Of a stretch of DNA of 64,000 nt, positions 56,904 to 64,000 are shown one piece after another (position 1 is the first letter of the stretch; each line of letters opens with the position of its first letter). The position numbers and the translations under genes are program-made. The notes below the pieces were generated by a model that was not told the DNA's origin, searched no databases, and saw only the letters and a program-made list of their open reading frames with translations. This DNA comes from Psychrobacter sp. Pi2-1 (GTDB lineage: Bacteria; Pseudomonadota; Gammaproteobacteria; Pseudomonadales; Moraxellaceae): the NCBI RefSeq assembly GCF_904846645.1, contig NZ_CAJHBO010000013.1, positions 25,396 to 89,395 on the forward strand. Direction: 5' to 3'.

Positions 56904-57488
56904 CTATACGATATTTTTAAAAATATCATCGATATATTTCTCTACCGCATCATTGTCATTAGTGACCTGCGCATAAGTTCTAAGACCTATAATTTGAATT
57001 TGGAAATAACGCGCCAGCTCAACTGGGTCTTTTTCTGCGCTAATCTCACCGCTATCAATGGCTTGCCCAAAGAGCACGGCAAACGACGCCTCTATACCTT
57101 CCAATATATTTGTTGCATGTGCGAGTAGATCTGGACTATCGTTTTGAGTAAGCTCAGCGACTGTCTTGACGATCATGCACATACCGCTAGGCGCAGTAGC
57201 ACTATTACAGACAATCACCGTATGGATAAAATGTTTTAAGCCATCTAGCACTGTGTCTTTTTGCTCAATACAGTCGGCCAACCTCTTGGCACCATCTGCA
57301 GCATAGCGATTCAGCGACTCTGTAAATAGCTTATCTTTACTACCAAAAGCTGCATAAATACTACCTGGGTGCATATTCACCACATCTTGCAAATTGCGCA
57401 TGGATGTCGCGTGATAGCCTTTTTCCCAATAGAGATTTTTTGCTTTTTCGATCACATCCTCACGATTGAATTTTATCGGAGCACTCAT
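56904..57488 (-). CDS. TetR-family transcriptional regulator
   Basis: The 194-residue repressor has an N-terminal helix-turn-helix (IEKAKNLYWEKGYHATSMRNLQDVVNMHPGSIYAAFGSKDKLF). The C-terminal ligand domain has CNSATAPSGMCMIVKTVAEL, with two cysteines that may sense electrophiles. The frame opens with GTG at 57497; AAGG sits 8 nt before the ATG at 57488, which is used. A 24-bp palindrome 20 bp upstream suggests autorepression, and the adjacent GST and redox genes are candidate targets. Confidence 0.85.
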   Translation of the reverse strand: MSAPIKFNREDVIEKAKNLYWEKGYHATSMRNLQDVVNMHPGSIYAAFGSKDKLFTESLNRYAADGAKRLADCIEQKDTVLDGLKHFIHTVIVCNSATAPSGMCMIVKTVAELTQNDSPDLLAHATNILEGIEASFAVLFGQAIDSGEISAEKDPVELARYFQIQIIGLRTYAQVTNDNDAVEKYIDDIFKNIV

Positions 57489-57508
57489 AATTTTCACCTT
57501 AATATCTC

Positions 57509-57532
57509 TGCCTTAAAATCTATTTTAAGGCA
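57509..57532. promoter_or_regulatory. 24-bp palindrome upstream of the TetR gene
   Basis: TGCCTTAAAAT and ATTTTAAGGCA are perfect 11-bp arms around CT, located just before the regulator's start codon. It is a likely autoregulatory operator; no T-run follows, so a terminator role is less likely. Confidence 0.6.
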
Positions 57533-57610
57533 AAGTTTGTAGAATCAACCTTAGTTACTGGTTTTAATCACTTTTTATATTATAAGACTTATTAAGTCTC
57601 TTTGCTTCGA

Positions 57611-58291
57611 TTAACTGTTTTTATCAAAGTTCTGCGGATAAAGCGCGCGTGCAGCAACGTCATCAAACTCAGTTTTAAAATCAATACCTTTAGGAATGCC
57701 ACGAGCTTTTTGTACCGCTGGACGAGCATTAATGCTATCAAACCAGCGCTTTAGATTTGGATAATTATCCAAGCCGCCTTCGCCTAGCACAACTGTCGCC
57801 TTATCAATCCAGCCCCAAGTAGAAATATCAGCGATTGAGTAGCTATCACCAACCATATATTCACGGCCTTCTAGGTGCGCATCTAGCACTTCATAATGAC
57901 GCTCAGCCTCACGAAGGTAGCGATTAATCGCATATGGGATTTTCTCTGGCGCTTTATGTCTAAAGTGAACAGACTGACCAGAAAAAGGGCCCAATCCAGA
58001 TGCCACAAACATTAGCCACGACAGCATCTCGCTACGATCTTCTGGTTGTCCTGCCAGCTTGCCTGTTTTTTCAGAAAGATACATCAAGATTGCCGTAGAA
58101 TCAAACACGCGTTTATCATCATCTTCTAGAGCAGGTGTTTTGCCGTTTGGGTTGATAGCACGGTACTCAGGTGTATGCTGCTCACCTTTTAGCGTATCTA
58201 CTGCAACAAGTTCATAAGGCAGCCCAGTTTCTTCAAGAAACAATGCTACTTTCATTGGGTTTGGCGTTTGATGAAAATAAAATTTAAGCAT
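57611..58291 (-). CDS. Glutathione S-transferase (YfcG/Ure2-like)
   Basis: The 226-residue protein has the thioredoxin-like start LKFYFHQTPNPMKVALFLEETGLPYE, the glutathione-binding INPNGKTPALEDDDKRVFDSTAILMYL and a helical C-terminal domain with DSYSIADISTWGWI. This order is that of nu-class GSTs with disulfide-bond reductase activity. It is divergent from the ABM monooxygenase; a TetR-type palindrome lies in between. Confidence 0.87.
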   Translation of the reverse strand: MLKFYFHQTPNPMKVALFLEETGLPYELVAVDTLKGEQHTPEYRAINPNGKTPALEDDDKRVFDSTAILMYLSEKTGKLAGQPEDRSEMLSWLMFVASGLGPFSGQSVHFRHKAPEKIPYAINRYLREAERHYEVLDAHLEGREYMVGDSYSIADISTWGWIDKATVVLGEGGLDNYPNLKRWFDSINARPAVQKARGIPKGIDFKTEFDDVAARALYPQNFDKNS

Positions 58292-58441
58292 AACTTTATC
58301 CTATTATATGAAGACAGTCGTTTGATGACTATCAAATCTAGTGACTATACTAATGACTATAAAAGCTGTAATGAGAGAACAAAAATAGACGTCGAAATTT
58401 GAAGCACATTTTTATTGTCTGATATACACTATAACCACAAA

Positions 58442-58455
58442 TGAACGGTCGTTCA
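58442..58455. promoter_or_regulatory. TetR-type palindrome between GST and ABM genes
   Basis: TGAACG-GT-CGTTCA is symmetric and resembles the site family at 59061-59167 (TTGA(G/A)C...). It lies about 150 bp before the GST and 124 bp before the monooxygenase. Confidence 0.6.
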
Positions 58456-58578
58456 AGTAATGTTATATATTGATATAATAAACACAGTGTCGATATAACT
58501 CTGTTCGCATATAGACTCTTTTACCAACAGACATCCTCAAAACTCACCTAACCATCACACCAATTCAAAGGATTAGAA

Positions 58579-58869
58579 ATGACTACATTAACCGTCATCG
58601 CTCACATAACAGCAAAGGACGATAGCATCGCTCTCGTAAAAGCTGAGCTCGAAAAACTCATACCAGCTACTCGCAGCGAAGAAGGCTGTATTCGTTATGA
58701 TTTGTTCCAAGATAATGAAAAACCCTCTCACTTTATGTTTCATGAAAGCTGGGCTACGCGCGAGCTATGGCAAACCCATATGGAAAATCAACACTTAAAA
58801 GACTTCTCTGCCGCAACAGACGGCGCGGTTGAATCATTTGTTCTACATGAGATGACTGAAGTTAATTAA
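58579..58869 (+). CDS. Antibiotic biosynthesis monooxygenase (ABM) family, YgiN-like
   Basis: The 96-residue single-domain protein (TVIAHITAKDDSIALVKAELEKLIPATRSEEGCIRYDLFQD, HESWATRELWQTHMENQHLKDF) adopts a dimeric ferredoxin-like fold. E. coli YgiN acts on menadiol-type quinones, so a quinone-oxidising role is plausible and fits the stress-gene context. AAAGGATTAG precedes the ATG. Confidence 0.85.
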   Translation: MTTLTVIAHITAKDDSIALVKAELEKLIPATRSEEGCIRYDLFQDNEKPSHFMFHESWATRELWQTHMENQHLKDFSAATDGAVESFVLHEMTEVN

Positions 58870-58913
58870 TCTCGATTCACTCAATCCTTTCAATAAGCTT
58901 TGCCCGTAATACT

Positions 58914-58967
58914 AGAGAAAATAACGTTATTAACGCTAACAATCACTTGTTTACCGTTATTTTCTCT
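58914..58967 (+). terminator. 13-bp hairpin after the ABM gene
   Basis: AGAGAAAATAACG and CGTTATTTTCTCT pair perfectly across a 28-nt loop; there is no clear T-run. Confidence 0.45.
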
Positions 58968-59041
58968 TATTACTTACACGGTGTTACCTTCTTAAGATGC
59001 TGATATTAATAGAATAATATGAATTAAGCAGAGGAATGTAA

Positions 59042-59167
59042 TTGAGCCATTACAATTTACTTGAACGATTACTCAAATAATTATTGAGCGATTGCTCAAT
59101 ATCATTTATAGTAGTCTCTATTGACTCGCTTACTAAGCAAAGTTGCTAATTTTGAGTAACTACTCAA
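59042..59167. promoter_or_regulatory. Array of 16-bp TetR-type palindromes
   Basis: Three sites are seen: TTGAACGATTACTCAA (59061-59076), TTGAGCGATTGCTCAA (59084-59099) and TTGAGTAACTACTCAA (59152-59167). A degenerate half-site TTGAGCCATTACAATT begins at 59042. Start-to-start distances are 19, 23 and 68 bp. The array sits upstream of the AhpD-like gene within a 392-bp spacer. Confidence 0.65.
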
Positions 59168-59261
59168 GCTAATAATTAAATGTAAATCAGCGATTGCTTT
59201 GAAGCGGGCATGAAAACTCTAAAACACACTAAATCTCAAACCTATTATTAGGAATTATATT

Positions 59262-59816
59262 ATGACCGAGTTTACTCTACACGATAAAGACACAGCCCCA
59301 GCAGAAAGCAAAGACCTACTTGATTCTTCTATCAAAGCATTTGGCATGGTACCTAACCTACATGCCGTGATGGCTGAAGCGCCTGGCTTGCTCGAAGGCT
59401 ACCAAAAGCTACATCAACTGTTTTTAGACAGCAGTTTTGATGATGAAGAAACCACTGTTGTATGGCAAACTATCAACGTTGAACATGCTTGCCATTACTG
59501 TGTGCCTGCGCATACTGGTATAGCTAAGAGCATGAAAGTAGATGACGCTATCACGGATGCATTACGTGATGAGACGCCGCTACCAACTGCACGTCTAGAA
59601 GCGCTACGTGACTTTACACTTTCTGTCGTACGTGGTCGTGGTAACGTTGATGACAGCGCGGTTCAAGCATTTTTAGATGCTGGCTACACTAAGCGTCAGA
59701 TTCTTGAAGTTATTCTTGGTGCAGCTCAAAAAGTCATGAGTAACTATACGAACCACCTAGCTAACACACCAGTCGACAAGCCATTCCAGAAATTTGAATG
59801 GCACAAAGCTGACTAA
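59262..59816 (+). CDS. Carboxymuconolactone decarboxylase / AhpD-like peroxidase family
   Basis: The 184-residue helical protein has the AhpD core NVEHACHYCVPAH with the redox CxxC and a following histidine. This core gives peroxidase activity in AhpD and is used by many paralogues in electrophile or peroxide stress. Neighbouring DsbA-like and GST genes support a thiol-redox role. It is first in a run of three to four same-strand genes and controlled by the palindrome array. Confidence 0.87.
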   Translation: MTEFTLHDKDTAPAESKDLLDSSIKAFGMVPNLHAVMAEAPGLLEGYQKLHQLFLDSSFDDEETTVVWQTINVEHACHYCVPAHTGIAKSMKVDDAITDALRDETPLPTARLEALRDFTLSVVRGRGNVDDSAVQAFLDAGYTKRQILEVILGAAQKVMSNYTNHLANTPVDKPFQKFEWHKAD

Positions 59817-59926
59817 TACGTTTTTCAGCTAATGCTGACACAGTCCATTTGATGTTTTCATACTGTTGTTCGAAACATCTTCGGGCAGCAGTTTTTCATT
59901 TTAATTCATCGCTAATGAGAGATCCT

Positions 59927-60580
59927 ATGGAACAGGTAAAAAAACCCTTACAAATAGACATCGTGTCAGACGTTGTGTGCCCTTGGTGTGCTATCGGCTA
60001 TAGTCAACTAGCCGAGGCATTAAAACAAACCAACACGCTGCACGAGATTCATTGGCATCCATTTGAACTAAATCCTAATACGCCGCACGGAGGACGAAAC
60101 TATCGTGAGCATATTATGGAGAAGTACGGTACAACTGCTGAAGACGTTAAAGAGAGCCGAGCTAGAATGACAGCAGCAGGTGCAGAAGCTGGATTTAATT
60201 TTCAGTTTGCCGATGATTTCCGTACCTACAATACTTTTAATGCGCATCAGTTGCTGCATTGGGCTGATCAGCAAGGACGTATGCACGACCTAAAACAAGC
60301 ATTATTCGTTGCACACTTCGTTGATAATAAAAACGTGGCTGACAGTACCGTACTGGCAGATGTCGCAGCAGATATTGGACTAGATCGTAATGAAGCACTC
60401 GCCGTTATCGCAGATCAACGCTTTGCCAATGTGATACGTGAAGCCGTACAGCATTCAAAGCAGCAAGGTGTTCAAAGCGTACCATCCGTTATCTTTAATG
60501 GTCGGCATCTGGTGAGTGGCGCGCAAGGTGTAGAAAACTACAAAAACATCTTAAAGCAACTAGCAGACATGCCAGAATAA
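59927..60580 (+). CDS. DsbA-family oxidoreductase, FrnE-like
   Basis: The 217-residue thioredoxin-fold protein without signal peptide has the active-site DVVCPWCAIGY (CPWC) and HPFELNPNTPHGGRNY, FNAHQLLHWADQQGR and the cis-Pro segment GVQSVPSVIFNGRHLVSG. FrnE proteins of this type act on disulfides in the cytoplasm during oxidative stress. I start at the ATG at 59927 after GAGAG; the frame opens 26 codons earlier with unrelated residues. Confidence 0.9.
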   Translation: MEQVKKPLQIDIVSDVVCPWCAIGYSQLAEALKQTNTLHEIHWHPFELNPNTPHGGRNYREHIMEKYGTTAEDVKESRARMTAAGAEAGFNFQFADDFRTYNTFNAHQLLHWADQQGRMHDLKQALFVAHFVDNKNVADSTVLADVAADIGLDRNEALAVIADQRFANVIREAVQHSKQQGVQSVPSVIFNGRHLVSGAQGVENYKNILKQLADMPE

Positions 60581-60650
60581 AAACAATAAACTGGACCTGA
60601 TTTACCAACTACACCCTACTGAGCACAGTATATAAAAAGGTATCATCATT

Positions 60651-61538
60651 ATGTCAAACTCTAATTATTACGAGCCACCCAGCGTCTGGACATGGGATGC
60701 AGAAAGCGGCGGCAAGTGGGCAAGTATCAACCGCCCTATCGCTGGCCCAACGCATGAAGCAGAACTACCTCGCGGTAAACACCCTTTGCAAATTTACTCA
60801 ATGGGCACCCCTAATGGTCAAAAAGTCACTATTATGGTCGAAGAATTATTGGCGTTAGGTGTAACAGAAGCTGAGTACGACGCGCACCTGATTCAAATTG
60901 GTGAAGGCGGACAGTTCTCATCAGGTTTCGTTAAGCTAAATCCAAACTCAAAAATTCCTGTACTTTTGGATACAGAGACTGGTAGCCGAGTGTTTGAGAG
61001 TGGCGCTATTTTATTCTATCTTGCCGAAAAATTCGGAAAACTACTGCCTAAAGATGCAGCAGCACGTACTGAAGTGATGAATTGGCTCTTCTGGTTACAA
61101 GGCTCTGCCCCTTACTTAGGTGGCGGTTTTGGACACTTCTACTTTTATGCGCCAGAGAAATTTGAGTACCCTATCAATCGATTCACGATGGAAGTAAAAC
61201 GCCAATTAGATGTACTAGAACGAGAGCTTGCAGAAAATCGCTATCTAGGTGGCGATGAGTATACGATTGCAGATATCGCCACTTGGCCTTGGTATGGCAA
61301 TCTAATACTAGGTGAAGCATACAATGCGGGAGAATTCCTACAAGTTGAGAGCTATCCAAATGTACGCCGCTGGGCAACTGAGATTTTAGAGCGTCCTGCT
61401 GTGCAACGTGGTCGTAAGGTAAACCGTACTTGGGGTGAACCTGCTGAGCAATTACACGAACGTCATGATGCCTCAGATTTCGAGCTAAAAACTCAAGATA
61501 AACTAGATGCTCAGACAACTGAAGAAGCGAAAAAATAG
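60651..61538 (+). CDS. yghU: Glutathione S-transferase YghU-type (disulfide reductase)
   Basis: The 295-residue protein matches YghU: YYEPPSVWTWDAESGGKWASINRP, then the thioredoxin-like domain with YSMGTPNGQKVTIMVEEL and LNPNSKIPVLLDTETGSRVFESGAILFYLAEKFGKLLP. The helical C-terminal domain ends with RGRKVNRTWGEPAEQLHERHDASDF. YghU members bind two glutathione molecules and reduce disulfides or organic hydroperoxides. It follows the FrnE-like gene by 70 bp. Confidence 0.92.
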   Translation: MSNSNYYEPPSVWTWDAESGGKWASINRPIAGPTHEAELPRGKHPLQIYSMGTPNGQKVTIMVEELLALGVTEAEYDAHLIQIGEGGQFSSGFVKLNPNSKIPVLLDTETGSRVFESGAILFYLAEKFGKLLPKDAAARTEVMNWLFWLQGSAPYLGGGFGHFYFYAPEKFEYPINRFTMEVKRQLDVLERELAENRYLGGDEYTIADIATWPWYGNLILGEAYNAGEFLQVESYPNVRRWATEILERPAVQRGRKVNRTWGEPAEQLHERHDASDFELKTQDKLDAQTTEEAKK

Positions 61539-61721
61539 ACGCTTTGTCTATGACTTACTAGCTTACTTAAGTAGTCTTATTGAGCAATTTTAAAGGTGAT
61601 GTTAACTTTTCCTGTTACTACTTGGGACTACTGTAAACATCCCATACTTTTGCACTTAAGACTGCTAATGTAAGGCTGTTAAATACCAACCATAAAAATA
61701 CTATTAAAAAGGATAAGAACT

Positions 61722-62248
61722 ATGTCAACAGATTATGCTCAAAAAATTCAAGCCGGTACTACGTTTCCTGAAATGGAAGTACAAGTATTAAACGGTGAAA
61801 TGACTTCATTAGGCAAACCTGAAAACTGGTTGTTGTATACCGTGGTAAGCATTGCCCAATCTGCACAAAATATCTAAATACCTTAGAGACAGTAAAACAG
61901 TCTTTCTATGACGTCGGTGTCGATATCATTGCAGTATCTGCAGACAGCAAAGAACAGTTAGAAGGCCATCTAGATCAGATAGATGTCAGTTTCCCTATGG
62001 CTTATGGTCTGACTATCGAGCAGATGAACACGCTAGCTCTATACATCTCTGACCCACGTTCAGAAAAAGAAACTGATCATCCTTTCGCTGAGCCTGCTGT
62101 GTTCGTTATCAATGCTGAAGGAAAAGTACATATCGTTGATATCTCAAATGCACCGTTCTCTAGACCAGACCTTGAAGCCTTGGCAAACGGTTTAGCTTTC
62201 GTTAGAAATCCAGAAAACAACTACCCTATCCGTGGTATGCACGGCTAA
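61722..62248 (+). pseudogene. Peroxiredoxin (AhpC/TSA type), frameshifted
   Basis: The ATG at 61722 (after AAGGAT) opens MSTDYAQKIQAGTTFPEMEVQVLNGEM..., but the frame ends at 61877. From about 61829 the -1 frame continues VVVYRGKHCPICTKYL and runs to 62248 with the remaining peroxiredoxin body. One missing base near 61829 explains it. The break falls immediately before the peroxidatic cysteine (in HCPIC), so the short product would have no active site. It may be a true null allele or a sequencing error. Confidence 0.85.
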
Positions 62249-62319
62249 TTGATATAGTAGATATAGAGTGTTGATTCACTCGATTATTTAGCTGATCAAT
62301 ATCTAATCAGTTAAATTGC

Positions 62320-62359
62320 AAAGGGCGTATCGAGATAATTCTTGATACGCCCTTTTTTT
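62320..62359 (+). terminator. Terminator of the redox cluster
   Basis: AAAGGGCGTATC/GATACGCCCTTT with a 12-nt loop is followed by a T-run. The following ~420 bp to the acyltransferase show no gene. Confidence 0.8.
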
Positions 62360-62779
62360 GTTTATTGATAACTTAATTGCTATCAAACGCAGTCGCTTCA
62401 TATCTAACTTCATTAGTATTTGCTCAGTACTAATGTTTGAGTAGCACTGTGAAGCTATAAAAAGAGGTTCTAGACGAAACTCATAGACTAGCCAGCATAT
62501 AAGGACTATATTTGAGCTCGAAATATCATCATAGACACTTACCCTTTTAATTAATCTGTATTTCATTTTTTATCGGTTAGTTTTTATAAATAAAACAGAC
62601 TGTGTTTATGGTCTGGTTCGTATTTCGCTTTGGCAAAATCTTGATATAATTGTACGTTCTAATTCACCAATGCTGTTTATTATTTGTTGTTAACACTCGT
62701 ACACTGAGATTGATTTCTGCTAAAATCATGCAGCAACATTATCAATATCTCATCATAGGCATGAGTAAAAGGATTCGAT

Positions 62780-63748
62780 ATGCGATTGAAATCAATCGTT
62801 CAAAAACTACATGAACGCGCTCCAAAACTGGGCAAAGCTGCCTCACTGACGACGGCAACCAGCGTTATTACCTTTAATAGTATGTTAGCTGGGCTACCTG
62901 TATGGGTAATGGGTGCTACCAAGGCTATCACCGGTGCTGCCATCGCTGACAAAGCCGTTATCGATGTGACGAACTATTGGATCAATAGTAACAATGCATT
63001 GATCGATAACGTATTACCGCGCAAAGACTGGCGCATTAACTTACCTGATGATGTGCATACCAACGGTAAGTATCTACTGGTGAGCAATCATCAGTCATGG
63101 GTTGATACCAGTATCGTGCAATATATCAGCGAAAAACGTTTGCCATTAACGCGTTTTTTTACCAAGTTTGAGCTCATATACATCCCCGTCATTGGTCAAG
63201 CTTTCTATTTTCTCGACTTTCCTATGATGCGTCGACATTCTAAAGAAGCCATCGCTAAAAACCCTGCTCTAAAGGGTAAGGATATCGAAGAAGCGAAACG
63301 AGCATGTGCATTGCTCAAGGACAAGCCTTTTACGCTATTGAACTATCTAGAAGGGACTCGCTTTACCCCTAGCAAACATGATAAACAAGAATCCCCGTAT
63401 ACGCATTTACTTAAGCCACGTGCTGGCGGGTTATCACTGGCTATGAGTGCATTAGGGGAAGAGATTGATGGAATTTTGGACATGACGATTGTCTACCCTG
63501 ACGGTGTGCCAGCTTATAGTGATCTATGGAAAGGTAACATCAAACGTCTAGGCGTCGATGTGCGACATATTGAGATACCCAAAGACCTGTTTACGGCGAT
63601 CAAAAACGGTGGCTATGAAACAGATGAAGCGATAAAAGCACAGATGTTTGATTGGGTAGAACAGATATGGCATCAAAAAGATCAACTAATCACAGAAATG
63701 TTGGCTGACTTTGAGAACAAAGATGCTATCAAAACAAGTGATCTTTGA
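62780..63748 (+). CDS. 1-acyl-glycerol-3-phosphate acyltransferase-like (PlsC family, YihG-like)
   Basis: The 322-residue membrane acyltransferase has the catalytic NHQSWVD (HX4D), FFTKFELIYIPVIGQAFYFLDFPMMRRHS and YLEGTRFTPSK (block III). One or two hydrophobic helices lie near residues 20-60. The arrangement is that of YihG, which puts polyunsaturated or other acyl chains at the sn-2 position of phospholipids. The ATG at 62780 is preceded by AAAGGATTCG. Confidence 0.87.
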   Translation: MRLKSIVQKLHERAPKLGKAASLTTATSVITFNSMLAGLPVWVMGATKAITGAAIADKAVIDVTNYWINSNNALIDNVLPRKDWRINLPDDVHTNGKYLLVSNHQSWVDTSIVQYISEKRLPLTRFFTKFELIYIPVIGQAFYFLDFPMMRRHSKEAIAKNPALKGKDIEEAKRACALLKDKPFTLLNYLEGTRFTPSKHDKQESPYTHLLKPRAGGLSLAMSALGEEIDGILDMTIVYPDGVPAYSDLWKGNIKRLGVDVRHIEIPKDLFTAIKNGGYETDEAIKAQMFDWVEQIWHQKDQLITEMLADFENKDAIKTSDL

Positions 63749-63873
63749 TACTTTTACCTAAAGATACTCATATATAGATAAGAGTTTCTCATAGTGTAGT
63801 AAGTTCTAATACAGATAATTTGGCACCTCATGACTGAAAAGTTGACGTGCCAAAGTTTTTGATGATGTATGTT

Positions 63874-64000
63874 GAGACCATCCCGAATTCTGTGTAACTG
63901 CCATTTAGATTAAATGCTTACTGATACGGTCATCAAACATAATCATAAAACGATTCAGAGCAGACGTCCAGTTACGGATTGGCATCGACCACTTTTTGGA
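63874..64000 (-). mobile_element. 3' edge of an IS256-family insertion sequence
   Basis: The terminal inverted-repeat candidate GAGACCATCCCGAATTCTGTG (from 63874) is like IS256 ends. On the minus strand the frame ...PIRNWTSALNRFMIMFDDRISKHLI-stop (63905-64000) is the C-terminus of a mutator-type transposase. The rest is outside the window. Confidence 0.7.
63905..64000 (-). CDS. IS256-family transposase, C-terminal fragment
   Basis: These ~31 codons read KKWSMPIRNWTSALNRF...ISKHLI followed by TAA. The pattern (W-x3-R-x-W...L..F..R) is the terminal segment of IS256 transposases. The gene continues beyond 64000, so integrity cannot be judged. Confidence 0.7.
   Translation of the reverse strand, partial: SKKWSMPIRNWTSALNRFMIMFDDRISKHLI

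Noticed and set aside
56799..57128. 109-codon plus-strand ORF beside the IS607 element
   Set aside because: Most of it is antisense to the TetR gene and it has no recognisable product.
62303..62566. 87-codon minus-strand ORF after the peroxiredoxin
   Set aside because: It runs through a terminator hairpin and lacks coding character.

Overview
The window looks like a chromosomal segment of a Moraxellaceae bacterium, most likely Psychrobacter or a close relative. This is inference from content. The cold-active lipase at 4810 closely resembles the Moraxella TA144 lipase 1 / PETase-like enzyme. The haloalkane dehalogenase at 53905 is of the type characterised from Psychrobacter cryohalolentis. 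A stearoyl-CoA-type desaturase and the AT-rich spacers fit as well. Most of the window is dense housekeeping and stress genes; true mobile DNA is limited.

Layout. 1-4.5 kb: acyl-CoA synthetases (a propionyl-CoA ligase cut by the window edge with a promoter-overlapping palindrome, then a medium-chain acyl-CoA ligase), a 265-bp MITE-like element and a YnfM-like MFS carrier. 4.8-7.7 kb: a secreted polyesterase/lipase and two tandem metallo-beta-lactamase-like paralogues. 7.8-11.8 kb: nnrS-nsrR (nitric oxide response), a DUF3429 membrane protein and a DASH-type photolyase. 12.3-19.2 kb: a coherent electrophile/aldehyde-detoxification block (aldehyde dehydrogenase, NemR-like regulator, YqhD-like reductase, CurA-like reductase, DJ-1/Hsp31 protein, GST) in which an identical 18-bp operator occurs in two promoter regions. 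19.6-22.6 kb: an EmrAB-like efflux pair. 22.8-31.3 kb: pdxH, glmM, guaB, an MscS channel, cysS and a cobalamin adenosyltransferase. 31.4-42.1 kb: a lipoprotein, GDPD, desaturase, SelO, malic enzyme (maeB), cca, a pteridine-reductase-like SDR and a CAT-anticodon tRNA. 42.4-43.2 kb: mntP behind a yybP-ykoY manganese riboswitch.

43.4-53.6 kb is an iron-siderophore region: TonB receptor, small unknown protein, MFS exporter, fused FhuB-like permease, binding lipoprotein, ATPase and a divergent siderophore-interacting reductase. Two Fur-box-like sites lie here. No siderophore biosynthesis gene is intact, but a 33-codon gene tail and a 12-codon leader ORF just upstream of the exporter look like the stumps of a collapsed operon.

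53.9-62.2 kb: a haloalkane dehalogenase, then an IS607-type element whose tnpA carries an in-frame stop while its TnpB nuclease keeps all catalytic and zinc residues. A second stress cluster follows (TetR regulator, GST, ABM monooxygenase, AhpD-like protein, FrnE-like DsbA, YghU-type GST, a frameshifted peroxiredoxin) with an array of 16-bp TetR-type palindromes. The window ends with a PlsC-like acyltransferase and the 3' edge of an IS256-family insertion sequence.

Start codons were moved inward from the longest open frame where family N-termini, ribosome-binding sites or overlapping regulatory elements argue for it; each case is noted. No genome comparison or database search was possible.
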